DNA of 64,000 bases from Panicum virgatum (lineage: Eukaryota > Streptophyta > Magnoliopsida > Poales > Poaceae). The notes under the pieces were generated by a model. It was not told the DNA's origin and did not search any database. It saw nothing but the letters and a program-made list of their open reading frames with translations. A program made the translations under genes and the position numbers. The stretch covers positions 47,477,795 to 47,541,794 of the forward strand of contig NC_053142.1 of NCBI RefSeq assembly GCF_016808335.1, read 5' to 3'. Shown here piece by piece: positions 34,896-44,320 of the stretch (position 1 is the stretch's first letter; every line of letters starts with the position of its first letter).

Positions 34896-36467
34896 TGGCA
34901 ACGCCTGATAAGCAAACCGATCAATCCAAGTCCAATCTCCCCTTGACATCATCATACTCTCACCCCAATCTCGGCAATCCAGGAGATCATCAATCCATTT
35001 CCGATCACCCCTTGCCCCCGCGAGGTCCGCTAGAAACGGATCCATCCGATGGCTTCGATTATTGGCCGACCTTGCGTTTCGGTGATCATGATGATGTGTC
35101 GACTCTAATGGATGGTTTGGGTGATGATTTGTCGGGTCTGCCGGAATATTTTGATGATTTGTCGGGCCTGCTGAATGAATTCGATGATGGTGGTGCGAAG
35201 GATGCCCATGAGCATCCCTCTGCACCGGAAATCCGAGTGGATGGCGTTCCCTCTCATGGGCTTGCCGCCGACGCGGCAACGGGGGCTGAAATTGGTCAGC
35301 CTGCGTCTGGCTCGAGGTCGGGGGTGACAGATTCCTTCCATCGGCGGGCGCGCCCCATGTGGCTGTGGGAAATGAGTTGCCTCCTGGACATGGATCTCAT
35401 GTCCAAATGGAGGGCGACCAATCCCTCGCCCACGCGCGCTGCTGTACCGACATTTCCACTGACATGGTTGGTGCAGTGCCCGAGACCGGCTCACTGGAGG
35501 GCGACGGCAGCCGCGGCCCGCTCGAGCTCGCCGTGGGACACGTTGCTTCGTCGTCATCCGCTACCGGACCGGATTACCTGCATCTCAAATCTGCCGAAGG
35601 CTTCATCCAGCCGGACACAGGCACGTACGAGGTCGGAAATCCGGGTCCTTCCACCTCTCGCACCGCAGAGGAGGAGATCCCAACGTCCGAATTCTCCATA
35701 GACGACCTGGAGGAGGTAGCCTTTCTGCGCGAGCTCCGAGAGAACCGCTTTTATTTCGGCGACCTCAAGGTCCTCCACCGCTTGGTGCATCCGCAAAAAC
35801 CCCCAACATCCCAACAGCGCTACATCACCAAATTCGAGCCAAAGCTGGACGACGGCGATAAGAAGGCAGGCTACTGGAAGGAAAAAGAAGCCAAAGCCAT
35901 CCGTGATGCGTCGTCGGCCTCGAGAAATATTGTAGGCCTGAAGAGGACGCTGGAATACATGAAGGGCAATAAGAGGACGCACTGGCTCGCGGACGAATAC
36001 GTTGCGCTCGAGCCGGCGGGTCATGATGCCTGGCACATCCTGGTAAGGACACACCCCCACTAACCACAAGAAAATTACATAGCTATTACATGCAAACCAT
36101 GCCTGATCTGATTTGCTTGGCTTGCTCGCAGGGGGATATTGCGGTTCGAAGAGTGTACGAAGAGGGCAAAGAGACGGCACCACCGTCGAAGTGCTCCAAA
36201 ACTTGTGCTCACAGCAGCGGGGAGTCGTATATTTGGCAGCACATGACAAGAGTGTTCTTCAAAGGTGAGGCCGGGTCAGCAGCGGCTCCTTCCTTGCTAT
36301 ATGGGATTTGCCACGAGTGCGACAAGGCTCTGAAGTGTCCTCCCAATTTTGGCAATGGGAACCTGAACAAGCATCTTGCACGCGTCCACGACATTCATCC
36401 ACCCTGCAAATCCCAACGTGTGATGACTGAAGGAAAAGGAGCAGGTACGAGAGCTGTCAGAGTTTGA
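34895..36467 (+). CDS. NAC-like protein with a C-terminal BED-type zinc finger, frameshifted as read
   Basis: The first exon runs from ATG 34895 to 36042 (CTG/GTAAGG), the second from 36132 (TCGCAG/GGGG) to TGA at 36465-36467, phase 0. The N-terminal ~140 residues are acidic and Ser/Pro-rich, with a repeated DDLSGL. The frame must then shift by one between about 35290 and 35360. After it come a degenerate NAC-like region (ENRFYFGDLKVLHRLVHP, AGYWKEKEAKAIRD, GLKRTLEYMKG, HWLADEYVALEP) and, in exon two, CHEC followed 18 residues later by HLARVH, which fits a BED-type finger. The NAC residues suggest DNA binding, but the match is weak. A pseudogene or assembly error cannot be excluded. Confidence 0.6.
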
Positions 36468-37448
36468 GTCCAAGCTGTGGAGGGCCTTTAGGCCGGAGTG
36501 TGTGTGGGTGTGCTCATGAACTAGTAGCTCTTACTACTCAGGTTTAGTTCGGGGCCCCGATCAGCCATGTAATTGGAGTGATCCCCTCCCAAATTTTGTA
36601 AATGTTTATTGTTGATTTCGCTCTTCCTCTTTACTCGGGACAAAGCTGCCTTCGGTACATGCTTGCATTTTTTTTTTTTTTGCCTTTCTGGACATCTTCG
36701 GCGTTCCCGAGCTCCATTCTTGACATCTTCCGCGCTCTGCTTCAGAGGAGCCTCGTAGTGGATCATCCCTTCGCCAGCAATCAATATTTATCGTATTACA
36801 TTTAAAATTCCATAGATCTCAGTTTGCACGGTGCAAAGCTTGTGCAAAATATGTGCTTGGCGTCTTAAAGTTGTAGGCAGTAAGCACTGACACAGCATCG
36901 TTTTGTCTTAGTTCAAAAGGGAACAGCATCATCTCAGTTGAGCGCGCGCACGTAAATGTGCTAGTTACAAACTTGCCGGGCGTATTCGCGGGAGGGAGCA
37001 AGCCCGCACTTGTGCGACGAGCGAGTTAACGAGCGGAGGGCGGCGAGCCTGCTCGCGACGGGCGGAACCCCACCATGGCACCATGCCGTTGCCTCATTCT
37101 GCGTCACGATCGTGAACGCGCAGACCGGTGGGAGGCGCGCGGCCGGGGGCGCTGACACGTGACGTGCTGCTGGGTCCCGGCTGGCCGGACTCCCCGGGGG
37201 GCGGATGCACCAGACGCAGCCACGCACGTCGCCACGGCCGAACGAAACCGTCAGTCCCATGCGCCTGCAGTCCTGCACGCACATGCCGCGGCGCCCAGCC
37301 ATGCCCAACTCCCCCGCCCGTGAGGCGCCCGAATCTATCCGCGTGCACCGCCCGCCGCCTCGGCGCCACGCCGCCAGCGCCTGACACGAGAGCACCCGCG
37401 CCCCGTCCCGGCGCTCCACGCGTCCCCGGGCCTCCCCTGCTTCTCGGG

Positions 37449-37456
37449 TATAAAAG
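37449..37456 (+). promoter_or_regulatory. TATA box of the small secreted peptide gene
   Basis: TATAAAAG lies 92 bp upstream of the ATG at 37541, at the end of a GC-rich promoter-like stretch. Confidence 0.7.
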
Positions 37457-37540
37457 GGCGACGCCACTCGCAGGCTCATGCAAGTCTCACACAGTCGCTG
37501 TAGGTCGCCGTGCACATCCACAACAAACTCTACGGCAAAG

Positions 37541-37765
37541 ATGGCCAAGGCTGCTGCTCTCCTGCTGCTGCTGGTGGCGGCGCTGCTGCTGCTGGGCCCC
37601 TGCGACGGCAGGGAGCTGAAAGGGAGCGGCGCCGAGGAGAAGGCCAAGGGGCTGCCGCTGATCCCGACGCTGCCGCCCGTGCTCGGCCCAGGGGTGCAGC
37701 TCCCGCCCGTGCCCGGCGTCCCTGGGCTCCCCCCGGCTCGCAAGACCGACAACAAGTCGCCGTGA
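37541..37765 (+). CDS. Small secreted proline-rich peptide (74 aa)
   Basis: The start at 37541 (MAKAAALLLLLVAA) is preferred over an upstream in-frame ATG at 37478, because it begins a typical signal peptide and has context AAGATGGCC. Residues 1 to about 24 form a Leu/Ala-rich signal with likely cleavage after CDG. The mature part of about 50 residues is Pro/Leu/Gly-rich (PLIPTLPPVLGPG, VPGVPGLPP) and ends in a charged tail (KTDNKSP). There are no cysteines in the mature part. It resembles small cell-wall or apoplastic proline-rich proteins of grasses, but the exact family is not identified. The strong TATA box and single exon support a real, expressed gene. Confidence 0.75.
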   Translation: MAKAAALLLLLVAALLLLGPCDGRELKGSGAEEKAKGLPLIPTLPPVLGPGVQLPPVPGVPGLPPARKTDNKSP

Positions 37766-37979
37766 CCACGCGCGCCCTTCATCATGGGCCCTTTCTCCAT
37801 CTTCAGTTGCTCGTGTCATGCGTGTAGACATGTGTGTACGGGAACGCGTGCTTGCGTGGCTCTACTAGCTAGTTCGCGTGTCGTGTGATGATGTAATGTA
37901 GCAAACAAACCACTCGCGTCAGAGCGTTGGTGTTTTATTCGCAGCTTTGCTTTCGAGATCACCAGTGTCTGCAGGATGT

Positions 37980-38412
37980 ACTAGCTCCTAATATATACTT
38001 TCGTTCGAGGGCATTCCGCCCGTGCACCTCAATAGATGTGTGTTTGTTTTTGTTCTGTCTGCTTCCATTGATTAATGCGCCATGCCAAGCCGACGGCAGG
38101 ATATTGGATCGCGACGCGATTAAATTAGGAGGTTTTGTGCGAAATACGCAGACCGCCGAGGAGACAACCGCGCTGCCGGCCACACCAGGCCGCAGCCCTT
38201 CATTCAAACTGAGGAGACACCGTCGCCGGCGCCGCAGCCATCATGGACGGGAAGAAGACGACGGCCTGTACTAATCAAGTGGCCTCGTTGAGCACAGTTC
38301 GCCCCGGCTGGCGTGTTCAAGGCCTTGCAGGGAACCAACAAAACTGGGATACTGTAGCTTGGATGAGGCTTCCAGCATTCAGAGTTTCAGACTTCAGAAG
38401 ACGTCGGACAAC
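37980..38412. other. 5' flank of repeat copy D1, unrecognised
   Basis: About 37998-38110 (TTCGAGGGCATT, CACCTCAATAGATGTGTGTTTG) matches 49708-49820, so it belongs to the duplicated unit. The rest has no recognised gene. Confidence 0.5.
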
Positions 38413-38415
38413 ATA

Positions 38416-38670
38416 GGCTGTGTTTACATGCGAAAAGTGAAGCTGAAAAGTACTGTAGCAATTTTCGTTTGTATATGGTAAATATTGTCTTACCATGGGC
38501 TAACTAGGCTCAAAAAATTCATCTCGCAACGTACATCCAAACTGTGTAATAAGTTGTTTTGTTTACCCACATTTAATGTTTCATGCATGCGTCATTTGCT
38601 ATATTTAATATTTCGATGTGATTTCGATGTGACGGAAAATTTAGAAAGTTTGGAGGAACTAAACACAGCC
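38416..38670. mobile_element. PIF/Harbinger-like MITE, 255 bp
   Basis: Termini GGCTGTGTTTA and TAAACACAGCC, flanked by ATA at 38413-38415 and 38671-38673. The interior differs from the MITE at 39229, so it is another family. It is non-coding. Confidence 0.8.
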
Positions 38671-38774
38671 ATAAACTACTCAGTGGATGAAGCTAGTTTC
38701 TGCTCTGCTCTGAGAGCTTCTGTCTGTCTTCTGTCAGTGGATTTAAGAAGAACATTCAATCTGAAGATTTGAAC

Positions 38775-39228
38775 TTCCATTTTATTTGTGCCAATTCGAA
38801 ACATCCGCAGCGCAACTGGTACTGGATCTACCACTCTGCATGCAGCTGCAGAGCCTCAGAGGCCAGAGGCTAGTCACTAGTCAGTCCATGGACAGTTCCT
38901 GCTCTGGACTCGTGATACTGAGATGGTCAGCTACTCAGCTGAACGGAAACGAAAACAGATGTAACTGTATTTCAGACAAGCTTGGCAATTCAACCGTTTA
39001 AGGTCCATTCTTGATATTAGCGATATGTCCAACTCAACCTTAATAACTTATCTGTACCATCTGATCAGGCAGGAAAGCAATAAGAACGTGGACCTTACCT
39101 GAAGCTTGCAGCAAGCAGCATTCATGATTCAGAGCGAGTCGGAAAAAGGTACGGCGAAGAAAGACTGAAACAGGAGAAACGAACGCTATGGTTTCGTAAT
39201 TGTTCCTCTGCTATGGGATCGAGCCTAG
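38775..39228. repeat. Duplicated non-coding segment, copy D1
   Basis: Matches 50090-50545, with shared runs such as CTGCATGCAGCTGCAGAG and TTGATATTAGCGATATGTCC. Its last ~120 bp also match 48030-48130. No coding frame is recognised. It forms the left shoulder of the palindrome clusters. Confidence 0.75.
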
Positions 39229-39553
39229 GGCCGTGTTTGGTAAAATCCGCGCATGTTTCTCGAAAAAAGAATCTCGTATGCATGGAGTACTAAATGAAGT
39301 CTATTTGCAAAACCTTTTTAGGGATAAGTGTAATTTTTCGAGACGAATCTAATGACGGTAATTAATTGATGATTTGCTACAGTGATGCTACAGTAACCAT
39401 CCTCTAATCGCGCGGTCAAAGACCTCATTAGATTCGTCTCGCGATTTACACGGGGGGTTGTGGAGGTGGTTTTGTAATTAGACTTCGTTTACTACTCTAA
39501 ATTAGTGGTCAAAGTAGGGTGAAATTTTTTTCACCCTACAACTCAACACAGCC
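39229..39553. mobile_element. PIF/Harbinger-like MITE, 325 bp
   Basis: Begins GGCCGTGTTTGG and ends CAACACAGCC, flanked by TAG on each side (39226-39228 and 39554-39556). It interrupts a repeat whose other copies are uninterrupted at the same place (48128 and 50553), which confirms the insertion. Same family as the MITE at 26069. Confidence 0.88.
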
Positions 39554-39556
39554 TAG

Positions 39557-41151
39557 GTCTGAAATCTGGTGCGGTGATTCTCCATTCAATCCCCAGCCTC
39601 CATGAATTTTGTCAGGCTTTTTGAGTCTCGGTTTGGATGCTAATGAACTGACATACAAGGACACGGGGGTGGACGGTATTTGAAATACCGTCCACCCCAC
39701 CTCCAGATTTTCTCATTTAATTTCTCCCTCCACAGGTAAAGGATGAGACTGAAATTTGGTGGGTTGTTTCGAAATTTCTTCCTCAGTCCTTGCGATTTTT
39801 TTTTAGATTTTTTCGTCTCGATTTGGATCCGGAATTAGAGGAATACACGAGATCGGGGTGGACGGTATTTGAAATACCGTCCACCCCCGTCCCCAACCAA
39901 ACGCCGCTCGGGGGACGGCGACTTCCTCGCGCTGCCGTTTCTCCTTGTCTCGCTGCCCCGGGGCCTGCCCGTGTTGCCTTCAACCATCTTGGTGCTTCGC
40001 GACGTGCCCAGATGAAGGTGAAGCTCGCATTGGCCGGCCGCCGGCGATCCCGACGTGTCGGTAATCGTCGATGGCGCCTCCGACATGGGCGGCGCACTAG
40101 GAAACAGGAGGCCGGCGCACTGGTTCATGTCGCCGGCCATCACACCAGGCGCATTAGGAGGACGGCTTCGGCGGGGGCGCCGAGTGGCCGAGGCCTGAGC
40201 GACGTAGGGGCTGGTGGGAAGATTTGTTTGAGCTGACCACTGAGCCGAATGATTAGGCAGCAGCCAGCAGGCGCCGACGGAACGACGACGGGCCGAGCGG
40301 TCACCGCAGAGCGAGAGGAGACGGAAAGCCGAGACTCGCAGCAATGGTGGCTCATGGCGGTGTAGGGAGCACGTTCTGGGTTGTATATAGGTAGTCCAGC
40401 AACCTCACTGTCCCTGGCGTTGGCGCCGGACGAGGCACGCGGTGACGCAACGGACGTTGCCGGTGTCCATGGCGGCGCTGGCGGCCGCTCGTGGCGCATC
40501 CGTGTTCTTGAGCCCGAGATGTGATGTTAGTAGGAATGGTTTCTCTTGTGGGCTTGTGGTGTGCGCGTGCCATCGAGGAGGGCGCCCGCGACATCTTGAC
40601 GCCACAGGGAGGGCCCGCTCCGAGTTGAGCTCACGCGCCATGGACGTGGCGCTTGATGCTTCACCAGTAGCGTCAGGAGGGCGCACGGCGCGCCACTCCC
40701 GGTTCTGGCATGTGGCCGGTCTGATCAGCACTAGGAGGGGGTGGACTGTATTTCAAATACCGTCCACCCCTTGATCCTGATTCCTCCCCAAATTTGACGG
40801 TGCCATACAAGCACTAAAATTCCAATAAAAATCATGAGCACTCACAATCCATCGCCGAAGCATGACACAAAATTTCAGACCCTGATATGATTCATAGAGC
40901 GAGAACCAAAAATGAGAAATCGCGACCTAGGGTGGACGGTATTTCAAATACCGTCCACCCCACCTCCAGATTTTCTGGATTTAATTTCTCCCTCCACAGA
41001 TCGAGGATGATATTGAAATTTGGTAGGTTGTTTAGAAACTCTCTCCTCAATCCGTTTGCATTTTTTCAGATTTTTTCATCTCGATTTGGATCCGGAAATG
41101 GAGGAAGATTCGAGATCAGGGGTGGACGGTATTCGAAATACCGTCCACCCC
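39557..41151. repeat. Palindrome repeat cluster D1 (five palindromes)
   Basis: Near-perfect 33-nt palindromes with 16-nt arms (GGGGTGGACGGTATTT, centre G or C, then the reverse complement) lie at 39666, 39855, 40738, 40929 and 41119 (starts). Spacers of 156-159 bp separate the pairs. A GC-rich core (39888-40737) lies between the second and third. The spacer type left of the core (A) resembles the reverse complement of the type at 40771-40928 (B), so the unit looks like a transposon with composite inverted ends, but I found no clean target duplication. No protein is recognised in the core. Confidence 0.75.
40383..40392 (-). promoter_or_regulatory. TATA-like box in the palindrome-repeat core
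   Basis: The minus strand reads CTATATACAACC in D1. D2 and D3 have CTACATACAACC at the same place (about 48950 and 54990), so a TATA would survive only in D1. It could be the promoter of a captured gene fragment. Confidence 0.35.
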
Positions 41152-41640
41152 CCCGTCCCCAACCAATCGCCGCCCGGGAACAGCGTCGTCCTTCCCGACG
41201 ATCCCTGCCGACGCCGAAGGCCTCCACTGGGAAGCCTACCGTGCCGACATCCTCAACCACTCCGCGGACGCACGTAGAGGATGCGCTCTGCCGCTTCACA
41301 TGCCCGGGCGGGAAGGACGCGGCGGCTGCCGTCCGGCATGGCACGGGCGCTTCGCCGCCGGCCAGTCCGCCGACCAGACTCGCGTGGCTTTCGTTGGCCC
41401 TGAACCTCGCGCGCTGTCGTATTTTGGGGGGCCACCATGGTGATTCCCGCGCGCCAGATGAGTCTTTCAATGTGTTGCGGATTCTGATTGCTGAATTGCT
41501 GGCAACTTGCAAGTTCAGTCACTGAATGCTACCGCACAGGCAAATGAACCGAACAAGCTTATTCGTTTTTCAGAGCTACTGATGAACTATATAACATGCA
41601 ATGGATTCTACTACAACTCTGACGCATTAAGATAGGAGAG
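41152..41640. other. GC-rich, unrecognised stretch after palindrome 5
   Basis: Starts like a repeat core (GTCCCCAACCAATCGCCGCC), then diverges from the other cores. No gene is recognised. Confidence 0.4.
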
Positions 41641-41997
41641 AGAAGTAACTAATCAAGCAAGAGGTCATCGTCAGGAAAGCCCAGCAGCAGCTTGTGAGGG
41701 CAGTGTGGCGAGGCGGCGCCCAGGTGGCCGCGGCAATCTGCCATGAGTTGATCCCTCGATTCCAAGGAGCCATGTCCCTTCAGCCTGCTGATACGTGATA
41801 CCAAATCACAAGGAACTGGTAGATGGCCTGTCCCATGATGTTCCTCCACACGGCGTTGCTGATGAAGTTTCCTTTCCTTCCAGTAGTTCTCTTCATCAGG
41901 TTATTGTTTGGAGCTTCTGTGGCCAATGCCAGTGCGCCTAGTGTTTCAATGATCATGTTGACCCAGAGCAATCGCACAGCAGTGAGAGGAGCACACC
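41640..41997 (-). pseudogene. P2B-type Ca2+-ATPase fragment, downstream exon
   Basis: The minus strand from 41997 to about 41802 encodes the C-terminal membrane region of an autoinhibited Ca2+-ATPase: CAPLTAV, RLLWVNMIIETLGALALATE and NAVWRNIMGQAIYQF. The acceptor GATGAAG/GGTGTG joins in frame to the donor at 47723/47722, giving LKG-CAPL as in real pumps. A donor-like ATTTG/GTATCA ends the exon. The sequence below, to 41640, is a short unmatched frame (ends PDDDLLLD). The pump would export cytosolic Ca2+ using ATP, but this locus is broken (see 47723-47946). Confidence 0.8.
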
Positions 41998-42079
41998 CTT
42001 CATCAAAGGGCAGAAGCCACGAAGTTCATAGATTTGCAACATTAGTATAGAACACAAGTTTGGATGATCCTGAACATTA

Positions 42080-43018
42080 GTGGCTCAAGCTCTGTCAGAA
42101 ATGCGTTGGACAAGAGATATCACCTCTGTCGATCCAAGCGATGGAGCAGTACTCTTGTGGGATCGACTTGCAGATTTTCCTTTGGCCCCTGACAGCGACG
42201 ACGAGCTATCTTGGAAGTGGACTGCAAGTGGTGGTTATACTGCCAGCTCTGCATATCTTGCATTGCACAATGGAGCAACTCAGCTCAACGGTGCAGATCG
42301 CATCTGGAAGACTTGGGCACCCCTGCAGGTCAAGTTTTTCCTTTGGCTTGCTGTCAAGCATCGACATTGGACTTCTGATCGACGCCTTCGACATGGGCTG
42401 ACTGCTGATCCTATTTACCGCCACTGTGACCAGGAGAATGAGTCGGCAGACCACATTATTTTCAGATGCTCATACTCCTTGCAGGTTTGGTGGGTGTTCC
42501 TTGCTCCTCTTCACTTTCAGGACATTACACAGACCACATTATTTTCAGATGCTCATACTCCTTGCAGGTTTGGTGGGTGTTCCTTGCTCCTCTTCACTTT
42601 CAGGACATTACACCACAGCTATGGAGTCGCTGCAAGACTGGTGAGCGCGGCTTCGGTCCTTCCTGCCTCCGACCAAAAGAAAGGGTTTCGACACCTTGTT
42701 CTCACTGATCGCGTGGGAGCTGTGGAAGGAGAGGAACGCTAGAGTGTTCCGTAACGCTGCTGCTCCTGTGCCACAACTGGTTCAGACCATCAGGCATTTC
42801 GGTGAGCAGTGGGTCTTAGCGGGTGTGAAGAAGCTTGGTTGTCTGTACAGCTAGTAATAAATAGCTCTAGGTCTACCCTGCCTTCCATTCTCATTCTGCC
42901 TGTTGTGTAATCAGCTAGCAGTAGTATAGGGAGCACCCACAATCCGTGTGGCGGTTGTGTTTGTAATCCAAACTTTCAAATTCTTCTTCTTAATGCAATG
43001 AGTATTTGAGAAAAAAAA
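42080..43018 (+). mobile_element. 5'-truncated LINE tail with an internal 83-bp duplication
   Basis: Encodes the C-terminal zf-RVT-like region of a LINE ORF2 (WKWTASGGYTASSAY, FFLWLAVKHRHWTSDRR, ESADHIIFRCS). An 83-bp tandem duplication (about 42447-42612) breaks the frame. A 3' UTR ends in an A-tract at about 43010-43017. It lies inside the 5.7-kb gap between the two Ca2+-ATPase exons. Confidence 0.85.
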
Positions 43019-44320
43019 TATTGGGCAAATATAAAGGGACGGTTCCAGTTTCCTGTCATAGATGGAACTAGGAAGGCCACCCACGCATTTGCGCGGCTAG
43101 ATGTTACCATATCTAATGTTATATTTTAAATTATTTAATTATTTATATTTGTTATTTGTGCGGCTAGGTGTATGTATATTTAAGGTTACACTTTTTTAAT
43201 CAGCTTTTATAAAGTAATTTTTTTGTTGACAAAAATTAAGATCTATTAAAGCTATTTTTAGGATTAATAATTTGATTTTATTTTCATACTCCTTCTAGGT
43301 TTGAATTGGATACCATTTTGAGATAGTTCTAAGTTTGTTGTTGTATACATTGATTAAAAAATATTTAGTTTTACTAAAGTGTAAATTTTTTAATAGTACT
43401 CAAAGTAGTGTTTTGAGGATCGCGTCAATGGCAAACACATTATTATTCATTTGGAGGTAGTATTATTTTTGACATAAGAAATTTTTTGAGCATTTTTTTA
43501 GGTTTATGTGTTACAGTTAATGTTGTAGTGTAATATTTTTATTTATTTAATTTGGATTCTAAGTCAATAATTTGCGGCAGCTTCTTGGCGTCTTCTTGGT
43601 ACTCACCTGCTGGTCTGCTGCTTCTTGTTTACTGTTATCTTGATTGCTCAAGAGGAGAGACAAAAAGGAGAGGTTTACTTTCTCATTCCCAGCTTAATTC
43701 GTAGAATCGATAGAGCGTGTGAATCCTATTCACCCCAACCATTCATTTCTTCGTTGTTGCCTCTAATCCAATAGTAGTTCCTCCACACCCCATTCCTCAG
43801 CATCGTCCACTCCGTATCCGCGCTGGCTTATGGCCTTTTCTTTTTCTCATTTTCATTTTCCTTTTTTCTTATTTTTTTCTCATCCCCCTTATGGTTTCCA
43901 ATGGAATATGGACTTAGTGCACCTATTTTGTTCCTCTCTTAGCCTTGAGTACTCATTTAATCAATTCAAATATGCTGCTTCTGATTTGACTAAGACAGTG
44001 AGATAAACAATATGTTTGAACAGAAAAAATCACACAAGATTTTCTCTGCGTGGAAAATAAAGATGTGGGCGTGCCAGTGTATATAGAAATACACAAAATA
44101 AACAAAAGACAGGGAACACAAGTTTTATTCATAAGACAGGGAACACAAGTTTTATTCATATTTTAAAAATACAAATACAGATTCCCTTATACAAGTGCGC
44201 GCTCCATAGACTGCCGCCGTTGGGCAGATCTGACTTGGGCGATATGGTCTTCTGGTTCTCGGGGCCTCAAAAAGGTCCCGGTTAATTACCTCTGCAAGTC
44301 TAGCTTGCCAGAGTACCTCC
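43019..44320. other. AT-rich intergenic DNA
   Basis: No gene is recognised. It contains a 29-bp direct duplication (about 44110-44160, AAGACAGGGAACACAAG repeated) and T-rich tracts. Confidence 0.5.

Noticed and set aside
35290..35700. An intron, rather than a frameshift, between the two frames of the NAC-like gene
   Set aside because: The only GT...AG pair of fitting length (about 35324-35379) lacks a pyrimidine tract and a good acceptor, so a frameshift is simpler.
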